NCBI GenBank assembly: GCA_022712895.1
Contig: JAFLJS010000023.1
Coordinates: 1 to 64,000, forward strand
Origin: Desulfocapsa sp.
Lineage (GTDB): Bacteria > Desulfobacterota > Desulfobulbia > Desulfobulbales > Desulfocapsaceae
DNA: 64,000 bases
Direction of reading: 5' to 3'
Shown here piece by piece: positions 25,747-36,400 of the stretch (the first letter of the stretch is position 1; each line of letters begins with the position of its first letter). The notes beneath the pieces are model-generated. The model had not been told where the DNA came from. It was given only the letters and a program-made list of their open reading frames with translations, and did not search any database. A program made the position numbers and the translations under genes.

Positions 25747-27156
25747 CTAAAAGTTCACAGTCAGTTGTATCCAGAATTTATCAGTATCTGTTTTGTACTC
25801 CTTGGCATCATAGGAAGAAAAAGATGCCAGGATTTCGTAATATTCCCCAAATTTCCGTGTCACTTTGATGTCATATTCAGTGCCATAGTAGCTACCTCCG
25901 GCATCGGCATTAAAATCATGGTATTGAAGATCTACCTTCACTTCGGCCACGCTGACACTTAAGATTCCATACAGATCACGTAAGCCGGTGGATGGCTTAG
26001 TTTTTCCAAATATATCAGCCCAGCCATTATATCTGTGATTAGCTCCCAGGGGTGTCTGAAAGGATACGTTATTATTAGAACCAAAGATCTCGTATCCAAT
26101 AGATCCGCTGAAGTTTTTAAAAATTGCAGTTTGTCGAGGGAGTAGGAGGCCGCCGATAATAATGAAATAATCGGTGGTAAAATTTTTGGGGTTGTCCTGA
26201 TACTCTGATTGGGTGGCATATTCTAAAGTGTAAAGGAGTTTTAACTTTTCTGATATTGAAGGCGATCCATTCCAACGCAATCCATATGTTTGTGCGGAAT
26301 AGGCATATTCAAAAGGCCCTGAATCATCTGGGTCATCGTAATCCAGCCAGAGTCCGTAGCCGATAATTGAGCCGATCCTTGGAATAGTGTAGTTGAGGTT
26401 AAGCAGAGGTGAATGCATATCCACTTTTTTGTTTTCAGTGGTAAGGGCCGTTAAGAGATATGCTGCTTTTGCAGAAAAATTACCAAGGGACTGATTAAAC
26501 AGAGTTATGGAATCAAAAGATTGTCCCATCTGTCTCCATTTAGCATTGCAAATAAATCTTTCATTGTCCCATGCAATGTGTTGGCGTCCACCCTTGATTA
26601 TCGTGTCTGGAATTTTCACGTAGGTAAGCCATAACTCATCCAATGCCATTTCGTTGGGATCACTAATGACAGCATAGTCAGTCTTTCCATTGGAGTTGTC
26701 ATTGTAATTATCTTGGAAAACCGGAGTGTTGCCTAGTACAGCAGTATAAGCTTGAAAGCCTGAAAATGTTGGTGTTAGATACCCGATACGAATACGAACA
26801 GGATCACCATTGGCTGCTTCTAAGCCCTCTTCAACCACACGTTCATAACGATAACGCATGTTGAGAGTTACTTGCCCCCAATCTCCTCGCAGGGCGTGGT
26901 TGATCTTGTCGTTTGTTGTCTCTTCAGCCGCAGAGGCAGAACCACAAAGCAGGAGAGCAATGACACCAATCCAGAAGAGTAAAAGCTGTGCACATAGCGA
27001 AGTCTTGATGCCGCAGGAGTTATCGTAATTACTGTATTTTGAGAAGCCGTAATGCTGAATTACTTCGATTCTGCTAACTTTGTTATTTTTAAAATTTAGC
27101 GGATTAGGAATGCGTATTTCCGGTGTCTCTCGAAAAAAATAGAATAAATTTTTCAT
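25747..27156 (-). CDS. Outer-membrane beta-barrel porin (alginate-export-like)
   Basis: 469 residues. After an unusual ~55-residue N-terminal extension there is a hydrophobic stretch (LLLFWIGVIALLLCGSASAAEE) that looks like the real signal peptide, so the true start may lie further in. The rest is amphipathic strands typical of a porin (TLNMRYRYERV, GGRQHIAWDNERFI, LLYTLEYATQSEY, VDLQYHDFNADAGG) and ends with the outer-membrane signature VNF. The GGRQ.I..D..RF motif is found in alginate-export/OprD-like barrels. Substrate unknown. It is the last gene of the tatD-yggS-hslO-porin row, 26 bases after hslO. Confidence 0.85.
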   Translation of the reverse strand: MKNLFYFFRETPEIRIPNPLNFKNNKVSRIEVIQHYGFSKYSNYDNSCGIKTSLCAQLLLFWIGVIALLLCGSASAAEETTNDKINHALRGDWGQVTLNMRYRYERVVEEGLEAANGDPVRIRIGYLTPTFSGFQAYTAVLGNTPVFQDNYNDNSNGKTDYAVISDPNEMALDELWLTYVKIPDTIIKGGRQHIAWDNERFICNAKWRQMGQSFDSITLFNQSLGNFSAKAAYLLTALTTENKKVDMHSPLLNLNYTIPRIGSIIGYGLWLDYDDPDDSGPFEYAYSAQTYGLRWNGSPSISEKLKLLYTLEYATQSEYQDNPKNFTTDYFIIIGGLLLPRQTAIFKNFSGSIGYEIFGSNNNVSFQTPLGANHRYNGWADIFGKTKPSTGLRDLYGILSVSVAEVKVDLQYHDFNADAGGSYYGTEYDIKVTRKFGEYYEILASFSSYDAKEYKTDTDKFWIQLTVNF

Positions 27157-27182
27157 AATTACACATTGAAGGTGGCGGGAAC

Positions 27183-28058
27183 TTATAGTTTGTCAATAAT
27201 TGTCTGCAAAGCTGACTTATTGAAGAGATAGATATTTGCGCAAAATTCACAACGGACTTCCACGCCGTCAGGCTTTTCTTCTTTAAGCTTTATTAAATCA
27301 TCTTTGTTCAGGGTTAATAACGCTTTTTGCATTTTATTCTGACTACAGGAACATTGATAACGCAAGGGTTGTTGGAAAAGAGTTTTGTGAGGAATAGCGC
27401 CAAACAAGATTTCCAACATATCATTTGGTGTTTTACCCCTCTGAATAAAGCTGGTAACTGAGCCAAGAGTGTTAACATTGCTTTCGAGGCTGTCAATGAG
27501 AGCTTCATCAGAAGGGGGTAGTGACTGCACCAGGAATCCTGCTGCACATACTATGGTGCCGCTGGAGTTGACCTGAACACCCACACCTATTGCAGATGGT
27601 ATTTGCTCAGACTCAGCTAAGTAGTAGGCTACATCCTCACCAATCTCACTTGTATAGAGCCGGGTCGTTCCTTCGTAATTTCGACTAACACCAATATCTT
27701 TTGTAACTGTTAGAAACCCGGCTTTGCCAATTCCAGCCGCCACATCAATAACACCATTTTTTAATGGAACATGAGCATGAGGGTGTGCAACGTATCCGCG
27801 CAGTTCACCTGAACATAATCCTTCTGTGATAATCTTGCCAAGAGGACCATTGCCTTCAAATTTCAGCATTACTCTTTGATCATCCTTTAAGAGTGCGGCA
27901 AGCAACGCATTTGCGGTGAGTGCACGTCCTAGTGCCACAGCTGCAACAGGGCCAGTATCATGGCGTCGGCAGGCTTCAGCGACCAAATCTGTTGTGACGC
28001 AGGCAAGCCCAAAGAATCTGCCGTCCTCTGATATCACACGTTGTAAATGATCTGTCAT
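27183..28058 (-). CDS. hslO: Redox-regulated chaperone Hsp33
   Basis: 291 residues, usual length. C-terminal zinc/redox switch has CSCSQ and CEFCANIY, the four Cys of the family. N-terminal holdase domain pattern DHLQRVISEDGRFFGLACVT, GPLGKII, and GYVAHPHA. It unfolds and binds aggregating proteins on peroxide or bleach stress. A GAGGG site precedes the ATG. Confidence 0.95.
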   Translation of the reverse strand: MTDHLQRVISEDGRFFGLACVTTDLVAEACRRHDTGPVAAVALGRALTANALLAALLKDDQRVMLKFEGNGPLGKIITEGLCSGELRGYVAHPHAHVPLKNGVIDVAAGIGKAGFLTVTKDIGVSRNYEGTTRLYTSEIGEDVAYYLAESEQIPSAIGVGVQVNSSGTIVCAAGFLVQSLPPSDEALIDSLESNVNTLGSVTSFIQRGKTPNDMLEILFGAIPHKTLFQQPLRYQCSCSQNKMQKALLTLNKDDLIKLKEEKPDGVEVRCEFCANIYLFNKSALQTIIDKL

Positions 28059-28180
28059 TATTCCCTCACGGAGTACGTTAGGTGATTTACGTTGAAAGGT
28101 GGGAGTATGGATGAATATTTTTAGCTATATCTTTGACTATGCAAAAAAAGGAGAGTTCTCTCGTAACCACAGGTGGCAGG

Positions 28181-28873
28181 CTACAGGTTCGGCCTTTCTC
28201 CAAAGATAGCTGTGCCAATGCGGATAGATGTTGACCCTTCCTCGATGGCAAGCTTAAAGTCATGTGACATTCCCATGGACAATTCCACGCAATGGTTGTC
28301 AAAAAACAACCCTTTTTCTGCACATTCAAGGCTGAGCAGACGTAGAGCTCTAAAGTAAGATCTGGTCTCCTCGTCGTCTGTTGAGAATGGCGGCATGGTC
28401 ATTAATCCAACTGGTCGCAGTCTTGAAAACTCTTTTATAGCTGCTAACAGCGATATTGTCTCATCGGGGGCGACACCGTATTTCTTTGGATCTTTTCCAA
28501 TATTAACCTGAATCAGGATGTCAATATCTTTGTCTAATGTTTCAAGGTGTTTGTTCAATGCTCTTGCAAGTTTTAACCTATCGACCGTCTCTATAACTTG
28601 AAAAAGTTCAGCTGCAAGTTTAGCCTTGTTGCTTTGTATGTGGCCAATAAAGTGAAAGGAAACATCTTTTAAAAGTTTACATTTCTCCTGTGCTTCCTGA
28701 ATATAGCTTTCACCAAAACAGGACTGTTCAGCAGCAATGGCTTCCTGGATACTTTCAATGGAGTGACGTTTTGAAACTGCCAGTAATTTGATAGTTGCCG
28801 GATCTCTATCGCAAGAAAGGGCTGTAGTTGTAATTTCATCACGGATGCGCTTCAGGTTTGTGCCGATACTCAT
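28181..28873 (-). CDS. YggS-family PLP homeostasis protein
   Basis: 230 residues. PLP-binding Lys in LLAVSKRHSIESIQEA, then FGESYIQEAQEKC, FHFIGHIQSNK, VNIGKDPKKYGV, ELSMGMSHDFKLAIEEGSTSIRIG and IFGERP at the end: the complete PLPBP/YggS family layout. It stores and delivers pyridoxal phosphate and keeps amino-acid pools balanced. It starts five bases after tatD. Confidence 0.95.
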   Translation of the reverse strand: MSIGTNLKRIRDEITTTALSCDRDPATIKLLAVSKRHSIESIQEAIAAEQSCFGESYIQEAQEKCKLLKDVSFHFIGHIQSNKAKLAAELFQVIETVDRLKLARALNKHLETLDKDIDILIQVNIGKDPKKYGVAPDETISLLAAIKEFSRLRPVGLMTMPPFSTDDEETRSYFRALRLLSLECAEKGLFFDNHCVELSMGMSHDFKLAIEEGSTSIRIGTAIFGERPNL

Positions 28874-28878
28874 AACAT

Positions 28879-29706
28879 TCAGTGGGTTAAGGTATAGTGA
28901 AAGAGCTTTAAGGTATTGCTACTTGTCTGCTCAGCTACTTCTTCAATGGTGATTCCTTTTAACTCTGCAATTTTTTGTGCAGTATAGGCAACATAGGCTG
29001 GTTCATTACGCTTTCCCCTCCATGGCACAGGAGAGAGGAAGGGGCCATCAGTCTCAAGAAGCATTGACTCAAGTGGCATTTTTTTTGCTACTTCCTGAAG
29101 GTCGAGCCCATTTTTAAAGGTTACTACTCCAGGTATCGAAATATAGAAACCAAGATCAAGCACTTTTTCGGCAAGTTTGATATTGCCTGAAAAACAGTGC
29201 ATAACACCACCTTTGGGAAATGGTGCCATGGCCTGTAAAAGTGAGAGGCAATCATCATGTGCTTCTCTATCATGGATGATAACCGGAAGTTCGAGCCCTT
29301 TTGCCACGGATAACTGTTCTTCAAAAGTGCGCAGTTGGGTAGTTTTTGGAGAGTAGTTTTTTACGTAATCCAGGCCAATTTCACCATATGCAACGACTTG
29401 TTCTCTGTTCTCTTGAACAAGCTTTTGTAAACGAGTGTAGGTCGCCTTTTCAATTTGTTCAACATCGTGGGGATGTATGCCAACGGTGGCTTTAACAAAT
29501 GGGTACTTATGGGCCAGCTTGACAGCGGCAATAGAACTCTTCTCGTCAATACCAATGGTTATGATAGATTGAACGCCGTGTTCTTGAGCTCTCTTGAGTA
29601 TGGCATCCAGATCCTCCTCATAACTGTCCATATCAAGATGACAGTGGGAATCAATTAAAAAATTGCCAGGTAGAAGTGTTGGGATAGGTGGTTTTGTTTT
29701 TTTCAT
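28879..29706 (-). CDS. TatD family metal-dependent deoxyribonuclease
   Basis: 275 residues. IDSHCHLDMDSYEE (metal HxH), GEIGLDYVKNYSP (Glu), PVIIHDREAHDD, VMHCFSGN and LLETDGPFLSP motifs place it in TatD/YcfH. The family cleaves DNA or RNA 3'-5' with divalent metal. First gene of the minus-strand row with yggS. Confidence 0.94.
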   Translation of the reverse strand: MKKTKPPIPTLLPGNFLIDSHCHLDMDSYEEDLDAILKRAQEHGVQSIITIGIDEKSSIAAVKLAHKYPFVKATVGIHPHDVEQIEKATYTRLQKLVQENREQVVAYGEIGLDYVKNYSPKTTQLRTFEEQLSVAKGLELPVIIHDREAHDDCLSLLQAMAPFPKGGVMHCFSGNIKLAEKVLDLGFYISIPGVVTFKNGLDLQEVAKKMPLESMLLETDGPFLSPVPWRGKRNEPAYVAYTAQKIAELKGITIEEVAEQTSSNTLKLFHYTLTH

Positions 29707-30071
29707 GGTAAAAGAGAGGTTTTATCAGATTCAATTTGCTCATGCAATGGTGAAATTGATGGAGAATGATTTGGTGTTCACGGAAGAGTCATTGTATAAT
29801 AGAAAAATTTCGTGACTCGCATATGAAGTTTTTTACAACCCCATCATGTTTCCGGACTTTTTACGAGTCCATTATTGTATAGATAGAAGAGCTGCTTTTT
29901 ACTGTGGCAGTCTTAAAAACTATTTTAAAATAAATAATTCTAAAGTTAGTTTAATCTGAATGGTTGAGCGCAACGCTGTGACATATTGCAGTTGTGCCGA
30001 TTTAGAGGTCGTTGGCAGTATTCAATTGATCTGTTTGGGTGGGTTTACTTTGGCAAATATGGAAGGTCGAA
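29707..30071. other. Divergent intergenic region between tatD and ade
   Basis: Contains a partial copy of the 154-bp dispersed repeat (about 29795-29873), matching the right half of 39437-39590 at roughly 70% by eye (ATATGAAG, TTTTTACGAG words). No purine-riboswitch-like core is visible before ade. Confidence 0.55.
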
Positions 30072-31802
30072 ATGAGAGAACAAACATCGATGGAAAAACA
30101 AATCATGCAGGCAAGAGGTCTGGAGCCAGCAGATCTTGTCTTAAAAAACTGTACGATTATAGATGTTTTTTGTGGTGATACAAAGAAGGCGGATATAGCA
30201 ATTTGTGGAACAAAAATTGCCGGTATTGGCGAGTATTCCGGGATAGAGGAAATCGATTGCACGGGATCGTATATTGCGCCAGGTTTTATGGAGGGGCATA
30301 TACATATTGAAAGCTCCATGCTCAGCCCAGGTCAATTTGCACGGACAGTGATAGGGCATGGAACGACAACAGTTATCTGCGACCCCCACGAGATAGCAAA
30401 TGTTGCAGGAACTAGAGGGATTGATTACTTCACAGAGGAAAGTAGAGGGCTTGATACAAATATATACTGTATGGCTCCTTCCTGTGTACCTGCAACGCAT
30501 CTTGAGAATTCAGGGGCAAGTCTTGATAGTGAAATGATAGGGGCTCTGCTTGGGCAAGAGCAAGTCCTGGGGCTTGCTGAAATGATGAACTTTCCGGGAG
30601 TCTTGTTTCAGGACAAAGAGGTGATGGAAAAACTTGCCATTGGGAGAAAAGCTGGTGTGCCAATTGATGGGCATGCTCCAGGTCTCACAGGAAAAGATCT
30701 TCAGGCCTATATTGGCAGTGGGATAGGTTCTGACCATGAATGTGTGACAGCTGCTGAAGCAACCGAAAAAGTACAATCGGGAATGTATGTATTTATTCGT
30801 GAAGGGTCCACTGCCAAAAACCTTGAGAGTTTACTACCTGCAGTCACTGCTAAAAATTCCAATCGTTTTTTGCTGGTAACAGATGATTGTCATCCCCACC
30901 AGTTGATAACTGAAGGGCATCTTGATCGTATACTGCGTAAGGCCATAAGTCTTGGGCTTGATCCTATTACAGCAATCCAAATGGTCACGATCAATGTCGC
31001 AAACTACTACGGGTTACGAAATGTTGGAGCAGTGGCACCTGGATATGATGCAAATCTGGTTGTTTTCAGCAGTTTAGAGGATATTCAAATACAAACAGTT
31101 TACGCAGCCGGTAAAGCGGTACGGCCCAAAACAATTGAGCCTGTGGGCTCTCAACATCTGTTGCGAAAAAAGTATCCCGAAGTGTTTCAGTCTGTAAATG
31201 TAGATATTGGAAATCTCACATTCAGTCTACCTGCAAAAACAGAAACTGCCAGAGTTATAAGAATTATTAAAAATGAACTGATCACTGAAAAAGTTGAGCT
31301 GAGTATAAAAACAGAAAATGGATTTGCCCTTGCAGATCCTGAGAGGGATATTATCAAACTTGCAATTGTTGAACGTCATCATGCCACTGGTAACGTTGGC
31401 AGGGGATTTGTGCAAGGAATTGGCCTCAAGCGCGGGGCGATTGCTTCAACAATAGGGCATGACTCTCACAATATAACTGTCATTGGTGTGGATGATGACG
31501 ATATGATGCTTGCTGTGCAAACCATTGTTGATCAGCAGGGTGGTATTGCGGTTGTTGCGAATGGTATAATACTGGCAACACTAACGTTAGAGGTTGCCGG
31601 GCTCATGTCTTGTGAGGACGCAGTATCAGTTGCAGATGCCTTTGCGGAACTTCTAAAAGCTGCAAAAAAACTTGGAGTTCAGATAGACGATCCCTTTATG
31701 TTTATGAGTTTTCTGGCTCTTCCAGTTATTCCGCATTTAAAAATCACTGATTTAGGACTTGTTGACGTGGATAAGTTTTCACTTGTTGAGCTTTGGGTGT
31801 GA
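30072..31802 (+). CDS. ade: Adenine deaminase
   Basis: 576 residues from the ATG at 30072, which has GGAAGG five bases upstream; the in-frame GTG at 30039 is unsupported. Amidohydrolase with GFMEGHIHIESSML (metal HxH and Glu), DPHEIANVAGTRG, DGHAPGL, SDHECVTA and DDCHPHQL motifs, followed by the C-terminal adenine deaminase domain (FVQGIGLKRGAIASTIGHDSHN). Hydrolyses adenine to hypoxanthine and ammonia in purine salvage. Monocistronic by appearance. Confidence 0.95.
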   Translation: MREQTSMEKQIMQARGLEPADLVLKNCTIIDVFCGDTKKADIAICGTKIAGIGEYSGIEEIDCTGSYIAPGFMEGHIHIESSMLSPGQFARTVIGHGTTTVICDPHEIANVAGTRGIDYFTEESRGLDTNIYCMAPSCVPATHLENSGASLDSEMIGALLGQEQVLGLAEMMNFPGVLFQDKEVMEKLAIGRKAGVPIDGHAPGLTGKDLQAYIGSGIGSDHECVTAAEATEKVQSGMYVFIREGSTAKNLESLLPAVTAKNSNRFLLVTDDCHPHQLITEGHLDRILRKAISLGLDPITAIQMVTINVANYYGLRNVGAVAPGYDANLVVFSSLEDIQIQTVYAAGKAVRPKTIEPVGSQHLLRKKYPEVFQSVNVDIGNLTFSLPAKTETARVIRIIKNELITEKVELSIKTENGFALADPERDIIKLAIVERHHATGNVGRGFVQGIGLKRGAIASTIGHDSHNITVIGVDDDDMMLAVQTIVDQQGGIAVVANGIILATLTLEVAGLMSCEDAVSVADAFAELLKAAKKLGVQIDDPFMFMSFLALPVIPHLKITDLGLVDVDKFSLVELWV

Positions 31803-32322
31803 ATATGTCGGTTGGTTTACTGATTGTCAAGTAATGTTAAAACAAGATGTTAGATGGTGATATTATAGTGTTGAAGGGATAGCTTCTCAGTATCAGTATG
31901 ATTTTTTTACAAAAAAATAAAAAACATCTTCATATCATATTTGATCTGTCGTATACTGATAAACGATATATTATGGTTAGTGTTTGTTATAGTTGATAAA
32001 CTCGTAAAAACCCAGAATTCAGATGGTTAAGTAAAAAACTTCATATCCGAGGCGCAAATATTTTCTATTATTTCGGCGTACTAAGGTACGTCGTAATGAT
32101 AGAAAATGTGCAGTAACGAAGGAGATGGAGAGTTTTTACGACGCCATCATAGTTGATGAAAGAAGATCGTCGCTTGACAATCATGTTAAATTTTCATTAA
32201 TTTTAAAATTTAGCGTTAACAACTGGAAAAAAGTTATTTTTTATTGCCCCCCGTTGTTGCAGGTGCAATCAGTTAAGAAGAGTTGCTTCTGGTGACTCAC
32301 AATAAAGGAAGAGGTACGTGGC
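31803..32322. other. Intergenic region before the roadblock/MglA-like unit
   Basis: Holds the complete 154-bp repeat (31995-32148) and, after it, a candidate promoter: TTGACA at 32174-32179 with TTAATT or TAATTT 17-18 bases later. AGGAAGAGG lies close to the roadblock gene start. Confidence 0.5.
31995..32148 (+). repeat. 154-bp dispersed palindromic repeat, copy A
   Basis: Near-identical (about 88% by eye) to the reverse complement of 39437-39590, exactly the same length. Outer ends carry CTCGTAAAAACCC and TTTTTACGACGCCATC; the centre is itself a palindrome (TTTTCTATTAT, GCGTACTAAGGTACGTC, ATGATAGAAAA). Non-coding; behaves like a MITE or REPIN. Confidence 0.88.
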
Positions 32323-32727
32323 ATGAATTATGGAATCGTCAGTCAGGAGCAACTTGAACAGATCGATACGATTTTGTCAGATAAGCTCATAACACTCGGC
32401 GTTGACTGCGTCATTATCATTGATATGGCTGGGAATATCATTACTGCCAAAGATAATGGTGAAAGCAAGTATGATGTGTATTCATTTGCAGCTCTTGCTG
32501 CAGGTAACTTTGCAACCGTTGATGCCATGGCAAAGCTTGTTGGTGAGGCAGAGTTTTCACTGCTGTTCCATAAAGGTCAGGACTCAAATATTCATTTTAG
32601 TAAAATTGATGATGAACTTTTGCTTATTTCCATGTTTGGCAAAGAGATATCCCTTGGTTTTCTTCGCTTAAATGTTGTTGAAGCCATTGAACAGATTAAA
32701 ACGGTTTGGGATACCAGCCAGGGCTGA
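32323..32727 (+). CDS. Roadblock/LC7 domain protein (MglB-like)
   Basis: 134 residues. Roadblock fold: N-terminal helix, VDCVIIIDMAGNIIT strand pair, YSFAALAAGNFATVDAMAKLVGE helix, then SLLFHKG.DSNIHFSKIDDELLLISMF strands. Proteins of this kind are GTPase-activating partners of MglA-type Ras-like GTPases in polarity and gliding control. It lies 58 bases before the MglA-like gene. AGGAAGAGG precedes the ATG. Confidence 0.88.
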   Translation: MNYGIVSQEQLEQIDTILSDKLITLGVDCVIIIDMAGNIITAKDNGESKYDVYSFAALAAGNFATVDAMAKLVGEAEFSLLFHKGQDSNIHFSKIDDELLLISMFGKEISLGFLRLNVVEAIEQIKTVWDTSQG

Positions 32728-32785
32728 TCATTTTTTGTGAAAAATTCCTAACTTTGCAAGATATGACAACTCTAGGGGGAAAGCA

Positions 32786-33391
32786 TTGAGCTTTATTAAC
32801 TTAAAAGAGAAAGTTGTTCAGGTAAAAATTGTCTATTACGGACCTGGACGTTGTGGAAAAACCACAAATCTTGAATACATCAATCGTAAGTTCAGGGATC
32901 AGATTCAGTCTGAAATGGTGAGTTTAAAAACCCATGGAGATCGGACACTTTTTTTCGATTTCCTTCCTTTTGATATGGGTCAAATCAAAGGGTATGACAT
33001 CAAAATCCAACTCTATACGGTACCTGGGCAGGTAAAATATAATGCCACAAGAAAGCTTGTCCTGAAAGGTGTAGATGGGGTAGTTTTTGTAGCAGATGCA
33101 ATGGAAAAGCAGCGTGAGAAAAATATTCGTTCACTGAATCAACTGCACGAGAATCTTCAGGATTATAAGGAATCGATCTTTAAGCTCCCTCTGATTATTC
33201 AATATAATAAAGTTGATCTGAAGGAGCATGGTGTGCCAATACTGCCCATTTCAGTTTTACGGAAAGATCTTAATAGTCGTTTGCAAGTGCCAGATTTTGA
33301 AGCCAGTGCAATCACAGGCTACAATGTTGCAGCAACCTTGAAAAAAATAATTTCGTCAACGGTTGTTTCAATACAGAAAAAATTACTCTAG
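32786..33391 (+). CDS. MglA-like small GTPase
   Basis: 201 residues, TTG start with GGGGGA five bases upstream. G1 is YYGPGRCGKTTNLEYI (near 18-33); switch II has the MglA-type TVPGQVKYN rather than DxxGQ; KGVDGVVFVADA follows; G4 is YNKVDL; G5-like ASAITGYNV. The pairing with a roadblock protein is the MglA-MglB arrangement. The downstream gene starts 11 bases after its stop. Confidence 0.92.
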   Translation: MSFINLKEKVVQVKIVYYGPGRCGKTTNLEYINRKFRDQIQSEMVSLKTHGDRTLFFDFLPFDMGQIKGYDIKIQLYTVPGQVKYNATRKLVLKGVDGVVFVADAMEKQREKNIRSLNQLHENLQDYKESIFKLPLIIQYNKVDLKEHGVPILPISVLRKDLNSRLQVPDFEASAITGYNVAATLKKIISSTVVSIQKKLL

Positions 33392-33402
33392 GGATGTGAA
33401 CT

Positions 33403-36400
33403 GTGACACAGCAGAGCGGAAGTCAATTTGTAGATGATTTGACCGTTGGTATCGATGAGGGTGAATCCTTTGCTACCGACTCAATAGATCTTTTAGGAGT
33501 TGGTGGAGATGAAAGTTCTCCCATTGCCCGTCTAAAAACTATAATTCTCTCCATAGATTGGGAGATTAACGATGATATCCTGCAGCAACTTGACGATGAA
33601 CTTCACGATCTTGGCGAAATTTGGACAAAGGATAAAATCAAACAGGTGTACGTCCAGGGCTTGAGTAAGATTGGGAGGTATATTTATAAAGAAAAAGCAG
33701 GTGCTCACCCTAATTCTATCAAATTACTTATCACCTTTTATCACAACCTTGAAAAAATTGTCACCAATGACGACACTATGGGTGAGGATGAGAAAAAGCA
33801 ACTGCTCCTTGCAGATGTGAAAAAGTTTGATCAATTAAAATCACAGATAGGAAAACCATCCCCCCAAACTTCTTCCTCAATTCCCGTGGCAAAAGCTCAA
33901 AGAGACGTCAGTGTAGATTCAGATTTCAACAAAGAAAGTCAAGACAGTTCTGAGTTGAAAACATTAAAAGCACTGGTCCTTGGAATCGATTGGGAGATCA
34001 ACGATCGTGAGATGCAACAGCTTGGAAGTGAAGTGAAGCGTCTTGAAGGCAACTTTGGCCAGAATAAGCCCAAACTAATCCTCCTACAAGGGATAGGTGC
34101 CCTCAGTTCTTATATCAACAAAAAACGCAGTCAGTCTAATTCCAGAGCATTTTCACTACTGCGTTCGTTTTATGACTCCCTTGAAAAAATCAGCACCAAT
34201 GAGTTGTCCGCTCCAGATCAAAAACAACTACTTCTCTCAGAAGTTGCAAAATTTAATGAATTTAAAGCTAACATCACCAGGGACGCCGCAAGTCCTGCTG
34301 CTGTTGTCTCCGATGTCGGATCTTCTATTAATCATGGCGATTCACCCGCTGCTTTGTCAGATGAAGATGATAGCCAGGAGCCTAACCGATTAGAAGATGA
34401 TGTCGTAGTCGCTGATGATGTGGAATCACGTCTCGCATCTGTTTTTGGTGATGAAGACGAGGAATCTGGTGAGAGCAGCTTTAAAGAAAGCGATAAAGAC
34501 AAAGCACTGGCTGGTGTGAATGTTGAAACTGAGGCAGATGATGATTCTGATGAAGAAGCATTGCCATATGAAGCTGGTACAGTTGCTCCGGCTCTTGCTG
34601 AAGTGGATGAGGATTCCAGCTTTAGTGTGGAAAAGCTTGCAGATGATCTCTCTGTAGCAGCTCCTAGCATTAAACCCGAAGCCATAGTTGGAGATGATGT
34701 CGAGGCTGATGAAGAATTTAGTCTTGAGGATGTTGGTGATACTGAAGAGGGAGTTGAAACTGAAGAAAAGCTACAGGGAGTTGAGGTAGAAACAGAAGCT
34801 GACGATGATTCGGAAGAGGAGTTATTGCCCATGAAGGAAGGGGAACTTGCTCCTGCCTTATCTGGTGCAGACGATGGTAGCGGTTTCAATGCAGATAATG
34901 TTGCCGCCGAATTTGATAAATCTGACTCGGAGGCAATAGAGGATAGATTGGGTGCTTTTTTTGATGATGAGGTAGCCACATCTTCTGAAGGTTGGGTTAC
35001 AGAAACATCAGAACAGTTACTGGAAACCGATGACAGTGATAGTGCCGAAGCAGATAGCATTGTCGCTGCTCTTAGTGAAATTGATGATGATAGTAGTGTC
35101 GCACCTTTTAGTGACAATGACGAGAATAGTACGGTTGCTGCTCTTAATGGTGCTGACGAAGGAAGTGTGGTCGCAGCACTTAGTGATGTTGGTGAAGACA
35201 ATATTGTTGCAGCCCTTAGTGACGCTGAGGAGGAAAGTGTCGTTGCTACTCTTAGTGATGCTGCTGAAGACAATGTCGTCGCAGCACTTAGCGATGTTGG
35301 TGAAGACAATATTGTTGCAGCCCTTAGTGACACTGAAGAAGAAAATGTCGTTGCAGCTCTTAGTGATGCTGATGAGGACAGTGTAGTACCAGAACTTGAG
35401 AATGTTGCCGAAGCCGCATCATTATTTGACGATGAAGAAATTGATGAAGAAGAATCTATTTTTGTGGAATCTGAACCAGTACCGGCCTTATTTGATAGTG
35501 ATGAAGAGACAATTCTTATAGATGAAAGTGAAGATGAGTTACGTGTTACTGAAAGTGCTGAAGCAGAAGTTGAGGATGGCTTATCTTTCCTTGATGACGA
35601 TATAGCTGATGACACTGAGAAAGAACCAGAGGAGATTCTATACGAGGATACAGAGGCTGAAGATGTTGAAGAGAGCCCTGATATTCTTGATGATGAGGAA
35701 GCAGAATTTATAACGGAAGAGGATGAAACGGCTGAAGAAGCAATAGTTTATTCCTTTGTAGAAGACGCGGAAGCACAGGAAGAAGAGACTGATCTTTTGG
35801 TAGAATCAGCAGCTGAAGATGCGCCGCAAACGGTTGAAGAAGCTGCGCTTGCTTTTTTTGATGATGACGATACCGATGACGAGACAGTTGAAGAAGTCAT
35901 TACTCCAATTGATATAATAGCAACTCGCGATGAAGAAATTGCCTTTGAAGTGGATTCTGATGATATTGCAGAAGATGATGAGATTGAATTTACAGTACCA
36001 GGAGATGACGCAACAGCCCTTGCTGAAGTGGCAATTGAAACCAGTACCCACCATGAAGAAGCTGAATTTTCAATACCTGGTGAGACTGTCGTACCCATAG
36101 CTGCTGTTGCCACTGGAGCACTTATTACAGCGACAATTGAGGAAGTAAAAACTGTAGAAGACGAAGACGTTGTATTTGAAGCGGTTGCAGATGATACCGA
36201 ACTGGATTTGCTTCCTGATGAAGAATATGATGATTCTTTGATGGATGAGGATGTAGAAGCAGTTGAGGATGACGATGCTGTAGAGTTTACAGAGGTGGAA
36301 GAGGAGTCAGATACTGGTCGCTATGAATCGCTTTCAATTTTAGTTACTGCTATCGGGCGTAACGTTGGAGAAGATGGAATACAGGACATTCTAACGGAAA

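Noticed and set aside
28087-28329. 80-codon minus-strand ORF overlapping the 3' end of yggS
   Set aside because: Out-of-frame shadow of yggS and its downstream spacer with no independent support.
29707-30071. Purine riboswitch upstream of adenine deaminase
   Set aside because: The conserved three-way-junction core and loop words of purine riboswitches were not found.
34332-35615. Long minus-strand ORF (427 codons, Ser/Thr-rich)
   Set aside because: It is the antisense of the repetitive GAT/GAA-rich acidic gene; the Ser runs come from reverse-complemented Asp/Glu codons and no start signal or homology is visible.
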